Shown: positions 41,547 through 53,864, numbered from the stretch's first letter. The stretch is DNA of 64,000 bases from Macrostomum hystrix (GCA_950097015.1 CATNEN010000001.1:13413501-13477500); one strand, 5' to 3'. Numbers and translations: made by a program. Notes: generated by a model from the letters alone, not told the origin.

Positions 41547-42195
41547 TCAATACATCAGAGTGTTTCCCTTTTGCAACAAAAACCTACGAGCTAGAATAAA
41601 TACCGCAATTAAATCTTTGAAAACTTCCAGTAGACAACGGAGATCAGTCACGAAGTCGACGCCAAGGACGAGGTACTGCAGAGGAAAGTCGTCGTCTTCT
41701 TCGTATTTATGGCGAAATGCTGCCGCATACAATGGAAAATATGCCTCAATCTTTGCCCACTGTTACTTTTGCAGAGCTGGTGAAGCGCTGAGTTGCAAAC
41801 GGCAAAGTATCAGCGGGCTTAACTTTAATCGCCTTAGCCACTTCCGTCATAAGCGCATGTCCTTAACCGCGTGAAAGTAGTTTGTGAATTTTGTTTGCCC
41901 GATCAGTAAAGTTTTTCAGAAAGGTGGCTGCCTCATCGCCAAACTTGCGGTCGCGAACGTCTACTACAGCTAAATTGAGGAGATGTGAAGCATCCCAGAT
42001 CACTGGCTGAAATAAATCGTTGTCTTCAATACCGCTGCAGCCAGTGAAACACAGAATTTCACGGCTAAACTGGTGTGACTGATACTGTCCATCAGCGCAT
42101 GTCCCGCGATAGCGCGAAAGAGCTTCTTTTGGCAAGGTGCTGCGAGAGATAGTGTCGGAGCGCCAGGAGCTGTGGTGCGACGTGGACACAGTCAA
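41547..42195 (-). pseudogene. hAT-like transposase fragment (KIAA1586-like)
   Basis: Minus-strand reading: VIWDASHLLNLAVVDVRD...FLKNFTDRANKIHKLLSRG (41863-42060), then after a frameshift near 41870 an ATQRFTSSAKV region, FPLYAAAFRHKYEEDDD and YLVLGVDFVTDLRCLLEVFKDL (41547-41760). This order matches the RNase H-fold region of hAT-derived proteins of the KIAA1586 type (a WD..H.L.LA motif and an RF.SSA motif). N-terminal and dimerisation parts are absent. The plus-strand ORFs here are shadows. Confidence 0.6.
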
Positions 42196-42564
42196 TCATT
42201 TCGTGCTGCAGGCACAGTCTGGACGGCTAGCGGTTGAGCAGAAAGGCAGTGCGATCAGGCGGTTTAGGAATGCGCTGGCTGCTGCCGTGACTCTCACGTG
42301 CTTTGGACTCCAGGCGAGTCAGCACGGTAGTCTTGAGTGCAGCGTCGCTAGGAAGTGCCAGGAAGCACTGGACTAGCCTGCCTACCAAGAGTAAGGGACA
42401 CGATGACGATGCCCATGAGACTGCCAATGGTAGGCCCAAAAAAAGCAACTGGTCTACAATTGGATAGAGCGAACAATGGATGATTCCATGCTGTAATTAG
42501 AGGCCGTTTTGTCAGCGTTAAAAGCAAGTGTTACTGCTCGATTGGAAATCGGATTGGATTTAAG

Positions 42565-43465
42565 AGCTCACCTAAAGGGGTGGCTTGCCCTATCGAGGAC
42601 TTCTAGACAGGCGATGGGCCTGTGACTGCTAGTTGAGCTTATAGCTCTAGGGTCTAAGCCCTAAAAGTAAGTTCACTCCTGGAGCGTGTGGGTGAGCGCT
42701 CCAAAGGGAGTAAGTCCGGGTCCAGAAGGACGGATCGGTCAAGGAGAGTGCCCGAGAGGGGTCCGGTCCTTTTAGCCGCGTCAGGGGCCGGGTCCAGGGG
42801 TCTGGGCTCGGGGTCGGTCCAGTCTCTCCAGGTGAGCAGCGCAGCGCTCTTCCTTAAATAGTCCTGCAGCACGTGAACCTCGACATTCATCAAACCAACC
42901 CACAACCCCGCCCGCCTGTAAACGAGGAATCGGAGCGGCGATGCGCCACCCCGATTGCCCAATGAACCAGCTGCGAGGAACGACAGATGCTCCTCTAGGA
43001 TCAGCCGCCGGCAGTCGGCCAATTATTGCTACTCCGCCAAGACAATGGGAAGCGCAGGCGCCGACCTGCCTAGTGACAATACATGTTTTTAAAGGGGAAA
43101 GGTCATATAATCGAGCTGGGCTCGGATTGCACTAAAGAAGTGGGACATGAAGAATTATTGATCACTCATAATGCCCGAGTGGTTTCCGATATCTGATCGC
43201 GGTTTGGAGGGGAATTATGACCTACACTAGCTCATATAGTAAAGTTCTGGGCCCGCAGGGGTCAATTCTACAGGGGTTAAGACAGATCCGGGGAGAGGGG
43301 ATCGATGGCTACTTAACTCACCGCCGCCCCAAACCTGGCCCTAAAATTAATGACCTTGCTTTTGTGGCCAGCTGCTAGTTGGGTCGCGATTATTGATAAC
43401 TTAAAATTTCGAAAAATTTGGCTGGCTCACACCCTCACTCGATTCTCGTAGTACACTCCACATCA
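42565..43465 (+). mobile_element. LTR-X copy D, 3' part
   Basis: Matches the last 850-900 bases of LTR-X copy A from gctcacctaaag to the terminal CTCCACATCA; the 5' two thirds are missing. It is more diverged than copies A and E. Confidence 0.8.
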
Positions 43466-43673
43466 ACACTTCATATGGTAGCGTCGCTCTTAATTATTCC
43501 AGCATCAGTTCAGGGTGTACCATGGAACAGAGGGTTGCGGTTCCCTTCCAAGAGGGTTGGTCTTCGTAATTCAAACTGTATTTAACTCTGCATGTTTCAC
43601 TCTCATTACCCGGTGGGGCAGCTTTTTGGGGCGCAGGGTGGGGCGCCGTGCGCCCCGCTATACGCCCAGCCGC

Positions 43674-45990
43674 CGCCGGGGCGTGTGGTTCGTCTGTTTT
43701 TTAAATCGAAGCTCGAAATTTCGCAAACGACCGGCCGCCGCACGAGATTTTAAGTACCCCCCTTAACGCCAACCCCCGGCTTCCTGTTTCCTCTATCCCC
43801 GCTTTACTCGTGAAATGAATTCTGTTCTAGAATTCTTTATCTGCAGTTTTAGCTGTCATGTTCAGCCTAGATTCTCCCAAATGTGCCTTATCTAAAACAA
43901 ACCTCATAAGTAAACAAGAAATATCACCAATTCTTTGAGGACCTCAACAATTAGAGTTCACAAAAAAGCTCGTTGCAGCGAGCGTGTGAATTAAAAAATG
44001 ACTGTCAACACAGGTGGGCAGGCGGCTTTATTCTGAAGTTCTGACGGGCTTTAAGTTCTGAGACGTTGTTCCCTTTGAGATTGCGATTGAGAATGTGACA
44101 ATTAATTGCAATTGCAGCAGCATTACATAGTTGTAGTTAGAACTTTCACAATGTACAGCGCGCTAATTTCCTACGGCATTGTCAGTCTTGACGCCAATTT
44201 GGCTTAACAACAGCCAGTCAAAAAGTGTTTTTGTCCTTCGAAAAAGCCAGTCAGACAGCAATAGTTAGAAAATCAGAAACATATTTCAGACATAGAATTT
44301 GAGAATTCAGATTTAGTTTGGCTCGAGCAAATAACTTTTTAAGCTGCAATGCACTGCAAACCTTCGTTTTCACTTTCACTTCTCCGTTAAACTGCTATGT
44401 AATGCACGTGTGAATTTCAAACCGATCAACAAAGTTGACACTGAAATTAATTAGACAAGACGAAATAAATACAAAGACTTATGAGATTTTTTCTTGTCAT
44501 TTCTTAACTAAACATAGGGAAAGTTTATTTTGCAAAGTTAATTATTGTTTCAAGCATTTATAATTGCTAGGAATTTCAGCCATGTCATAATTATTTGAGT
44601 TGGAATTTGAATTTAGAGTATATGTTACATGAATATAGCAGCAAAGTGTGTTCTTATGAAGTTTGTGCATATGTTTTTAATTATTTATGCACTGTAGCTA
44701 CAGTTTTTACAGAAGGCACATTTTTACCTTTTTACCTTCAAGCCTCTTATAGCAGCTCAAGTTCTGTGTTTGTCTAAATTAGCAAAATTTGAAATGTCAG
44801 CTAGATTTAAAAAGAGGGCCTCAGTTTAATCAATATTCATTAAGGCATTCATAACAAGATTACTTTATTCACAGTTAGTCAATCATGTCTAGTTATTCTT
44901 TTTGGTTGGCACTCAGCAAGCTGTTGTTGATTGTTGGCCATTCAGCTTCAACACCAGATCCTTGACCTGTTAGATATGCTCTCCTTGTCCTGTTAGGTGT
45001 GAGAGGTGAGACAGTTGGTTTGCTGTTTGTATTTAGATCTATAGCTAGGCAAGAAGAGGCAGAAGGCTGATAAGAGCTGATAGAGGAATGTTAGCTATAG
45101 GTTAAATGGGACCACAATTGAGGGAATTATACAGGGCTGATATGAACTATGTACGGGGCTTAAGCATAAATGTAAAGTGTAGCTGAATGTAGGATAAACA
45201 GCTAGACAATTCACAATTAGGGGCTGACATAGATGCGTACTAAGCTTCTGATCTCGGTACAAGATCTGACAGCTCAAGTGTACACTCTGTACATCAGATG
45301 ACTCAGTGAAGATAGCTAGCAATGCCACAATTCTAGCTAGTGTTATAAAGACCTGGGGAATATAGTGTTCATAAATAAATAGTCATTAGCTAGAGGAATA
45401 GAGGAGGAGGAGAGGAGAGGAGAGAAGAGAGGAGAGAAGAGCAGAGGAGAGGAGAGGAGAGAAAAGGAGAGGAGAGGAGAGAAGAGCAGAGAAGAGAAGA
45501 GGAGAGGAAAGGAGAGGAGAAAAATAGGGAGGAGGAGAGGAGAGAAATGGAGGGAGGAGGAGAGGAGAGGAGAAGAGGAGAGGAGAGAAGAGGAGAGGAG
45601 AGGAAAGGAGAGGAGAAGAATAGGGAGGAGGAGGAGAGGAGAGAAGAGGAGGGAGGAGGAGAGGAGAAGAGGAGAGGAGAGAAGAGGAGAGAATGTAAGC
45701 TAAGTTTTTACCATCCTTTTAACTGCTTTCACTTTCTTGAATCCTTAATTCCTTTCAGGCTCTTCAATCATTTGTAGCCACATTTCACTTCTCTTTTAAG
45801 CTTTCAGCTGAAATGCCTCTGACATCATCCATGAGCAATGAGCTGCAGCTCAGGAGCATTGAGCTAAAAGCTAGGTTTCTCTAGCTAGTGAAACCAAGTT
45901 ATACACTATTACCATCCTTTCAACTACCTTAAATCTATTTTAACCTTTTTAACTCCTTCTAAACATTTGAAGATTTTAAACACCCTTTAA
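43674..45990. repeat. Segmental duplication, copy 1 (pair: 55749-57362)
   Basis: 43674-43955 and 44545-45960 match 55749-57362 at high identity. Copy 1 contains about 590 extra bases (43956-44545), which are AT-rich with no gene seen. The duplicated unit contains a GA-rich minisatellite and no convincing ORF. Confidence 0.88.
45405..45695. repeat. Purine-rich gaggagaggagaa minisatellite (copy 1)
   Basis: Almost pure A/G on the plus strand for about 290 bases, with irregular gaggagagga units. It could form triplex structures. ORFs in it are artefacts. Confidence 0.92.
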
Positions 45991-46096
45991 TACACTTATT
46001 TTACTCTTATTAACTTCTAAGTTTGCTTTACCTTTACTTTTACTTATTTACTTTTCAATTTTCAGTACAATTATCGAGTCCTTTAATCGAGTCATT

Positions 46097-46318
46097 ATGT
46101 CAGAACAGCAGCAGCAACAGCAGCAGCAACAGCAGCAGCAACAGCAGCAGCAACAGCAGCAGCAAAAGCAGCCGCCCAGCAACAGCAGCCCGTGGCAGCT
46201 GCTGCCCACCACAGTGGGACCGACCAAGGTCCAGTGGTGGAAGGTGAAGGGGGCCGTGGCGGCCACCAACTTCACGCCGCCGAGGCCCCGGTGCCCTCCC
46301 TCACCGGGAAAGAAATAA
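46097..46318 (+). CDS. polyQ short protein or exon
   Basis: ATG at 46097 after a possible splice acceptor (attttcag, 46063). It encodes MSEQ followed by about 20 Gln from a CAG/CAA repeat (46105-46165), then SNSSPWQLLPTTVG and a Pro-rich end. An AATAAA-like signal (gaaataaaaagg) follows the stop. The repeat is interrupted by CAA every fourth codon. It could be the last exon of a host gene or a chance ORF over a microsatellite; no family is recognised. Confidence 0.4.
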   Translation: MSEQQQQQQQQQQQQQQQQQQQQKQPPSNSSPWQLLPTTVGPTKVQWWKVKGAVAATNFTPPRPRCPPSPGKK

Positions 46319-46618
46319 AAAGGTTTGTCTAAGCAACCTACCTATATGTGATACCTTTATTCCTTAATTCTTAATCCTTAATCGTTAATTCTTTAAATAA
46401 GCGCTAGTAGTAAAATTATACCCGTTTATGCAGGTGTAAGTTTTCATTGACTCTGGTAAAACAATATTTACTTTTAGCCATTATAGCACCATTTATCAAA
46501 ATGCGATTATCACACCACAATGCTAATGCAATATTACAACGTAGCAAAATGTACTCACATTCAATATGATTGTAGCCATAATGTCTTGTATCGTGTCGTG
46601 TCGTGTTTGTGTTTAACG

Positions 46619-46851
46619 AGACGGTGGCAAAACTTTGTCCACTGCCAGCTGCTGCAACATCACCAGCGGCATCCACCATCCCGAAACCTGCTAACAATGC
46701 ATCAGTAGCAGGAGCAGCGCTCGCAAAAGTGGCGGCAGCTAAGGCGGCAGCCGCTACAGCGGCTGCAGCAGCAGCAGTAGCGAAAGCAGCAGCAGAAGCG
46801 GAAGCAACAGCGGAAGCGGAAGCAGCAGCGGAAGCGGAAGCAACAGCGAAA
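46619..46851 (+). pseudogene. Partial copy of the Ala-rich exon (pair: 8019-8260)
   Basis: Nearly identical to the start of the Ala-rich exon of the 7.3-9.3 kb gene, from gagacggtggcaaaac to the gcagcggaagcg repeat. It is cut off by LTR-X copy C. Confidence 0.85.
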
Positions 46852-47320
46852 TGAAATGGGTAGGGTCTTTTACAAGCCGATGACCGCCTTCGTGAAAGAT
46901 AGGAGTGTGGAGAATTGGCGATAGAGTCGGAGGTCGATCGCGTAGCTGCCCGCGAGTTGTCGCGGAGAGGGATGAGACGAAGGGAGAGATGAAGGGAGAG
47001 GTGAGGCGGTACAAAGGATGCAGGGAGTGGTCCTATTGGCCTCAGGCTGGCCAGTCCCACTCGTCCCATAGGCCACAGGCATGACTGCCGTGCCTACCCC
47101 TAGCAATGCTCGAACCCGGCTAAAAGTCTAAAGTGAGGTGTCGGACTATCCGTAAGCAGATAGGACAGGGCTAGAGAGCCTACTGTCGTCAGTAGCATCT
47201 AAATAACTGACTCCTAACCTTGGTAGCGGTGGTCGAAACGGCCTAGGCTCTTGTCACAGAAATGCGGAAAGGCTATTGGCAAAGCGGAAAATGATCTCAG
47301 GAAGCGCCACCACCCAATGC
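46852..47320 (+). mobile_element. LTR-X copy C, 5' part
   Basis: Starts TGAAATGGGTAGGG and matches the first 465 bases of LTR-X (subfamily of copy B). It ends cacccaatgc at a junction with the block that corresponds to 9421, with a tgc microhomology. Confidence 0.8.
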
Positions 47321-48191
47321 TAAGCAAGACGAATTCGCCGGCTGCTAATTGCTTGATGGCTGTCGCGGCGTCTGCCTCTCCGACGGCTTCAGTGATGCTA
47401 GCCAACACAAGTTCGCCAGTTGGCTCCGCTTCACACACACAGCAGAAGAGACCTGGCTCACAGCTCGCCAGTCGTCCGCCGCAAAAAACACTTTCTTTGC
47501 ACCGACCTCACCGAAGTGAATATGAACTGATGGAGTTGTCGGATGACGAGGCTTCGGACATTATGAACGAATTTAGTGGGTCTTTGAAAGCCAGCATTCT
47601 CTTCCTTTATGTAAATATCTCTATATTTGTTCGACTATTTTTGCTTACTAGCCTATTTTTATTTCCATTGAAATTTTGAAATTTGTACAGCGACAACATT
47701 ATACTATTTATCAAATCATTTCGGTTGCTATCTTGCATTTGCATTGCAGTGCATACTATGTATGTTATACGATAATGTTTTTTAACGATAATTTACATGA
47801 ATTCATCAGCAAACTAATTCAGATTTAATTACCAATAAATACGAAGCGATATTTATATCTACACAGAGATTTGAAGCTATGAAATAGTTTATATTTTTAT
47901 CTATCTTTGATTTGAAATTCATATATTAAAAGGATGGACGCTTTATTTGTATATATATACGAACTCGAAGTGCATGGGTGGGGAGCGGAGCAGGATGGCG
48001 AGCTGCTGATGGGAATTTCTACAGCCTAAAATATTTTAACGCGAATGACGAACGACATACGGCACACCCTACTTATAGTAGAGTAAAGGGAATTTATATT
48101 CAATTTTATTCTACAAAGCGCCCGGCGCTATCCGGGGCGCCATCGGGCGGTTGGACACTGAATGCGCCCAGGTGCAAGGTGCCCGACTGCA
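47321..48191 (+). repeat. Duplicated block (copy 2), paired with 9421-10314
   Basis: Same content as 9421-10314, with small deletions. After gtgcccgactgc it runs into the hAT element and not into the Tc1-like transposase. Confidence 0.85.
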
Positions 48192-48277
48192 CCTTGGGCA
48201 CCTTGGAACCAGGGACTCCCTGTTTGAGACGCACATACAGGAATACCTGTGGCGCAGACAGTTTCCGCGCCTAGGCC

Positions 48278-48320
48278 TAGGGGCGTAGCTAGGGGCCACG
48301 CCCCCCAAACGGCTGGCGAA
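48278..48320 (+). repeat. Probable 5' terminal repeat of the hAT element
   Basis: taggggcgtagctaggggccacgccccc resembles the ggggcgtagctagg termini common among animal DNA transposons and lies 430 bases before the transposase start. The matching 3' end was not found. Confidence 0.45.
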
Positions 48321-48707
48321 CTTTGCGGCGCCCCCCCTCAGCCGCGATGGCGCCCCCCACCCGTCCTCCACAGACATACCGATGTACAGTAGGGCCCACT
48401 GATAGGGCGTCACTCCACTCACTTGCTGTGTTAGAAAATATGGGAAGGGGAAATAAAACTGATGTGTATAGCATAGCAGAGGGCGTTTTGGGTTTGGGGT
48501 CTGTAGGAGGAGGGGGTCGGAGGTCTGGGGAGGTCTTTGTCTGTGAGGTTAGGTCTGTTATAGTATTAGCGGAGGGCTGTGGGAGGAGGAGGGGTTGGGG
48601 TTGGGGGACTGCGGTTGCTTAAGTAATTATAGAGCCAGGCTAGAGCAACACTGGCTGCACATAATCTGACCGTGCTAACTTTATTCTTTCGCTGTTACAC
48701 ATTGTTA

Positions 48708-50592
48708 ATGGAAAACAACATTGGGGCATCAGCTGTCCCTGCACAAGCATGCGTGGCTTCAAGCAACAAGAGGAAGCGTTCCATAGCAGAAAATCGCCGT
48801 CAGAAGCAAGCAAAGAAACTAAAGGCTAGCGCTTCAGACTGCATGAAACTAACGTCTATGTTTGATTCAAGAAAATACGGAACAGAAAGCAGGGCTGCTG
48901 GCGCCCATGCTGCCGTTGACCGCGCCCATGCTGCCGATGACGGCGCCCTTGCTGCCGGTAACGGAGCCCTTGCTGCTGGCGCCCTTGCTGCCGGTAACGG
49001 CGCCCTTTCTGCCTGTGACATGAAAGTCATGAAAATGACAATCCTTTTTCGCTGCATCAAGTGCAAGGGCGGTCACGTAAGAGAAAGCTGCTGCCCGTGC
49101 ATCTTAAGCGATTTTCTTGGTTATCGGTGAGTAAAGTGGCTGGACTAGAGGGAGCGTTCTGTACACCATGTTTTCTGTTTTCCTCGGCAACAGGTGTTGG
49201 TGGCCGCACTAATGGTTGTGGGCAGCAAGCCGGTGCACTTGTTCGGAAGCCTCTGAAGAGGTTTGATGACAACTGGAAAGGAAGGCGTGCTTTCATTGCA
49301 TGAGAAAAGCGAGTACCACAAGAAAAGCGCTGAAAAATAGACGAGTTTTTGAGACGCACTCACAAGGGAGAAAGTGCGCAAGACATTCGATCGCAGCTCA
49401 AGACCACAAGGCAGCAGGAGATGAATCGCGCAGGTCTAATCCCAATAATTGATTCTGTTCTGACGTGTGCTCGCCAGAACATCGCACTCCGTGGTCACCG
49501 CGGAGAGAATCAGCCAATGCAGTTGGATGCTGAAGAGCCTGAAAAAATGATGGGAACATTCGGGCGCTGCTGCGTTTCCGAGCTCGAGGAGGCGATGCCG
49601 CTCTTTCTAACTATGTGAGCTAATCTTCTGCCAATGCAACTTATCTGTCTCCATAGATTCAGAATGAAGTCTTGGATGTTGCATTGAAATTAATTCGAGA
49701 GAAGGTCGTAATGCGGGTTCAACGTGCCGAATGCTGGGCTCTGATAGTTGATGAGACAATGGATCTGCAGAAGAGAGAGCAACTTGTCATTGTTGCCCGC
49801 TATCTGTCTGATGCTACTGACGGCTCTTTGCAGCGGAATGAGGACCCAGTGGCAATGCTAGAACTTGTATCCGACATCGCTGGCGGTATCGACTCATAGG
49901 AATATGTTCGGCTAAGTGGCGAGAATATCGCTGCAGCAATTGTTCGCCGGCTGGAGGTGCTGGGGCTTAATCTCACCAGATGCGTGGCTCAGTGTTATGA
50001 TGGTGCCTCTGCAATGGCCAGTGAGAGAGTGGGTGTTGCTGTACACATTCGGAGTCAAGCTCCCCAGGCCGACTACTTCCACTGCATGGCCTATTGGCTA
50101 AATCTGAGTGCAGCGCATGCCGTTAAAATCCCGACTGTCAGGAACTCGCTCGAAGTCATTCAAGAAGCTGTTGCCGCATTTCGGTCAAGTAGCAAAAAGA
50201 CATTCCTACTAAAGCAGATAATTGAAGAGTCAAATGAGACTGTCGGATCAAAGCGGCAGCTTGCGAGTCTGTGTGAGACGCGGTTTTTGGAACGACACAC
50301 TTCCATTGTCACGTTTCGGCAACTTTTCAATCACGTTGTGCATGTGCTGGAAGAAATGAAGACTTGGCAAGGATCAGATGCGGCTCGATCAGCGACAACT
50401 CTGCATGCTGCAGTTCACAATTTCGAATTCATTGTTGGAATGATCATCCTTGAGAACCTTGCCGGCTTACCACAGCCAGTGTCGAGGCGACTTCAAGCTG
50501 CAGACAATGAGCTTGACGAAGCTGTCCGTGAGGTGAAAGAACTGCTGTCAGCGCTGGAGTCACTGCGAAGCGAGCAGCAGTTTCACGAGTGA
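48708..50592 (+). pseudogene. hAT transposase (ZMYM1/DUF4371 type), broken
   Basis: N-terminal part from ATG 48708 (a Lys-rich start, then AAGNGALAAG repeats from a small minisatellite). After a frameshift near 49065 comes a TTF-like zinc finger (HLKRFSWLSV, GAFCTPCFLF, EKSEYHKKS over a further shift). DUF4371 follows: NRAGLIPIIDSVLTCARQNIALRGH (49420-49500), WALIVDETMDLQKREQL with a catalytic Asp near 49750, a TAG at 49897-49899, then CYDGASAMA, HCMAYWLNL and CETRFLERH. The C-terminal dimerisation region is replaced by a minisatellite after 50592. Several stops and shifts make it inactive. Confidence 0.85.
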
Positions 50593-50642
50593 GAGGTGGA
50601 GTGAGAGGTGGAGTGAGGGGTGGAGTGAGGGGTGGAGTGAGA
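50593..50642. repeat. gtggagtgagag minisatellite
   Basis: Four units of gagaggtggagt or gaggggtggagt directly after the hAT remnant. Confidence 0.8.
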
Positions 50643-50867
50643 GAAATGTCTGTCAGTCAAGTCAGTCTGTCCGACAATCTGGATTAATTCTTTCTCTAAA
50701 AGATCTTTTCTAAAAATGAAAAATGCTCACCATTTGCTAGTATTTTCGACAAGCCAGAGCTGATCAATCAATTCATCGAACAAGTACATTAAGAGAATCC
50801 GCTTTCTTGCCTGTCCCACTGAAAAGAATCTAAACTTTATCTGCCACTTTTGCCACTTTGGAGTGTG

Positions 50868-51958
50868 TGTGTTTCGCGGAACAACGATTACAAAGCATCT
50901 AACAAACGGTACAGTTGAAGCATGGTTTAGTTGGGTGAAAAATCGAGTATGCCGACAGAGTAGCTCACGATTGAAAATTAGCAACATGTTACGTGACCAT
51001 CGCAATTGTCACGTAGAGTAGAGTAAAAAAGGAGCAACAACCAGTGCTGCCTCCACGAAAAGCAAGGCATCGAAGACGACAGAAGAATGAGGATGCGCCC
51101 CATTTTCCGAAGGGTGATCCTTGGGCTTCAAGACCGAAAGAATGCAAACCCTCTTACTTAAGTGGAACACTTGTACCGAAGCGGCCCTTAAAGCGCAGCG
51201 GAATCCATCCTGCACCAATCCAAATCCGCGAATGTGTATCTCAGTCGGAAAGCGTTGCAAACGCTATGAAAGTGCATCTCGATCTATCCGATAAGAAGGA
51301 ACCATTCGTCTGCGTCAAAACTGACAACTGCGGCGAAGAAATTAAACCAGTTAACGACAGTTTGAACCCAGCTATCAGAAGGACACGTTTTGTTGTCGGC
51401 AATCTCAGCGATTCACCACATGTTTCGTTCGGTGACTGGCGTGAGCTTCTGGCAGAGCGATCACGGCAGATGGCGGTTGGTGAAACAATTAGCCGACTGC
51501 AGTTTGTCCAGCTCTTCCGCAAAACTATCCAGCAGGGAGCGACTGAGCAGAACATCCGCTCAGGATTCAGGAAGGTTGGGATCTTCCCGCGAAATCCTAA
51601 CGCATTGGCCTTCGAAAAACTGACCTACAAACACAAAGCTGCATTTCCGATCTATGCCGGGACGCCGGAAGCAGCAGCCAGCTATCCAAGCAGTGCTGCG
51701 CAACTGGGACAACGGCCAGAAAAAGCCAATCGCGCCTGCCAGACAGTATGCGGCTCAGTCGAGCAGTGCTTTGAGCATGTCCTTGGCTTTCAACTGCTGC
51801 AGCAATTAAAGACAGGTCCGTTGACAGACTCCGACCGTCCATGGAAGGATCTGCTGGACTTGTTGACAGGCAATGTCGACTGCTCACTTGCTAGCGAGGA
51901 GCACGTCTCACCCCCTCCTCTGCGGCATCTGTCAGCCACGACGTTTGCAGCAGCCTGA
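50868..51958 (+). pseudogene. Transposase-like protein fragment, unclassified
   Basis: About 50878-51015 reads TNGTVEAWFSWVKNRV and SNMLRDHRNCH, and the open frame 51044-51958 continues after a stop with DPWASRPKECKPSY, SFGDWRELLAERSRQMA, and FVQLFRKTIQQGATEQNIRSGFRKVGIFPRNP. The last motif is like the end of pogo/Tigger-type DDE transposases (a sGFr..GifP pattern). The catalytic core is not seen. It could be an exon set of another DNA transposon. Confidence 0.5.
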
Positions 51959-52039
51959 GAGCTCAGAGCCTGGACGACACCTGTGACACCCAGCCCATGG
52001 TTAACGAAAAAAGGATGGACACATTCCGAGCCTTCGAAA

Positions 52040-52395
52040 AGGCTCTCTTATTCCCTCTCTTATCCCGCCATTCCCTCTCTTATCCCGCCATTCCCTTTTA
52101 TCCCGCCATTCCCTCTCTTATCCCGCCATTCCCTCTCTTATCCCGCCATTCCCTCTTCTATTTCGCCATTCCTTCTCTTATTCCACCATTCCCTCTTTTA
52201 TTCCGCCATTCCCTCTTATCCCGCCATTCTCTCTTTTTTGTTTCCGCCATTCCCTCCCTTATCCCGCCATTCCCTCTTTTATTCCGCCATACCCTCTCTT
52301 ATCCCGCCATTCCCTTTCTTATCCCGCCATTCCCTCTCTTATCCCGCCATTCCCTTTTTTATTCCGTCATTCCCTCTCTTTTTCCGCCAACTTGT
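52040..52395. repeat. ccgccattccctctcttat minisatellite
   Basis: About 18 units of 19-20 bases. All three plus frames are open through it, so the long ORF spanning it is not evidence of coding. Confidence 0.92.
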
Positions 52396-52559
52396 TTTCG
52401 GTTATTTCTCTATTTATCAATCATTCCCGAACTTTTTAATTTCTCAGTTCAGTCTTTGGAATGTAATATCGAGCCTTCTTGTAGTTTTTTACTGCATTTT
52501 GTACATATTGACAGTATTAAATTTGTAAACATTTCGTTCTATCATATATCAACAGGGCA

Positions 52560-53685
52560 ATTCTCGCCAGCTTCATCGGTGTCGGATGCCTGCAGAGCCA
52601 CTGTCAACGACCTGCTAGCAGCGGCTCAAAGGCGCCCATCGACAAGGCCTAGACCAACTCGACGGCGCAAGTCTGTCTTTCAGGAGATACCGCATTACAA
52701 CTTAACTAGCAAATCAACCCTCTCTTATTTTAGAAATAGAGACCATCGCCGGAGAAACTTTTGGCAGGCAGCCAAGATCAGAAAGATCGTACGCGAAGAC
52801 AAGCTGAGGAGGTGTCGCGAACAACTAGCTGCCAAGCAGAAGGGCGCAGTTCACAGGTTGGCATCCAGTACCGCTCAGCCTGTCAGAATGCCGGAGTCCG
52901 ATGCCATCGCTGCGCTGACTTCAATTGCGGCAAGCCTCGAATGCCGGCTAGGAGACGTTGCCCGTCTGGGAAACTGCTTCTTCGAGAGCATCGAGAAGCT
53001 GCTGGCGGTCGAAGGCATCAAGGCGAACGCAAATGAACTGCGGCAAAAGGCTTGCGACTATCTGCTTGAAAATCCAACGATTGCTGGAGAGCCTGTGTCG
53101 CGTTTTCTGCAGGAGCCTTTCGATTCCTATCTGCGAAAAATGCGGTCTTTAAGTACATATGCTGATCATGTAATAATTCATTCACTCATCCATGCATTGA
53201 GCAGGGAGATCAGCATCTATCAGCCTGATGCAGTGGTGCTGATCCTGATCAAGCCGCAGTCAGCAACCGGAGCTCAGTAAAGGGTGGCCGACATCCCCGA
53301 GGCCCACTACATGCCACTTTTGCCACTCGAGTGCACGCTACCATCCGAATCATCGCCTGGTCTCACTGTGGACGGATGGGCGCTCGTAGCAGTACAAGCG
53401 ATGCGTGCTGGAAGGTCCAGCAAGGCCTCTAGCTGCCAGTTCTACACTTGCCGTGTACTACAGCCTGCCAATGGTCATGCGCGAGTGTCTGCTTGTCGCG
53501 ATACTCTGTCCGGCTGGTTAGCGGGAGGCATGAAGCCATTTATTTTTCCATGCCCAAATGACATCTTCGATGCGGCCGAATCTGAGCTGTGTGCCTTGCC
53601 AGCACCCCATGGACCACGGTACGGCAGAGAACACGGCTTCCTGTGGGACAAGGCTACCCTGATCACGGCGCGCAACTGCATTTAG
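52560..53685 (+). pseudogene. Second OTU-domain gene, interrupted by one stop
   Basis: Coding-like from about 52560 (SDACRATVNDLLAAAQ, then basic RRRKSVFQEIPHYN and a KIRKIVREDKLRR helix). The OTU domain has LGNCFFESIEKLL with the catalytic Cys, ACDYLLENP and MRSLSTYADHVIIHSL. A TAA at 53278-53280 interrupts it, and the same frame continues with EAHYMPLLP, the catalytic His motif, and GWALVAVQAMRAG to 53685. The usual Asp of DGNC is replaced by Leu (RLGNC). It may be an OTU protease from another mobile element; no STPR exon was found upstream. Confidence 0.7.
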
Positions 53686-53864
53686 CTTTCCAGCAAATCA
53701 GTGAGCTTTTAAAAATTTTATACATTCTATCACGTTAATTTCATCACTTTAAGTCATCCAAAGTTTTCATTTTCTGCTTTCATCTCAGATTGTATTGTTC
53801 TATTTAATTTGTTCTATAATTGCCTTTCATGCTTTTCCGTATCCCTGTCAACTGTCATTCCCAT

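Noticed and set aside
42137-42376. 79-codon plus-strand ORF
   Set aside because: Lies opposite the hAT-like minus-strand remnant and has no domain.
51997-52540. Long ORF through the ccgccattccctctcttat array
   Set aside because: All three plus frames are open through the repeat, so openness is uninformative; only the OTU part downstream has motifs.
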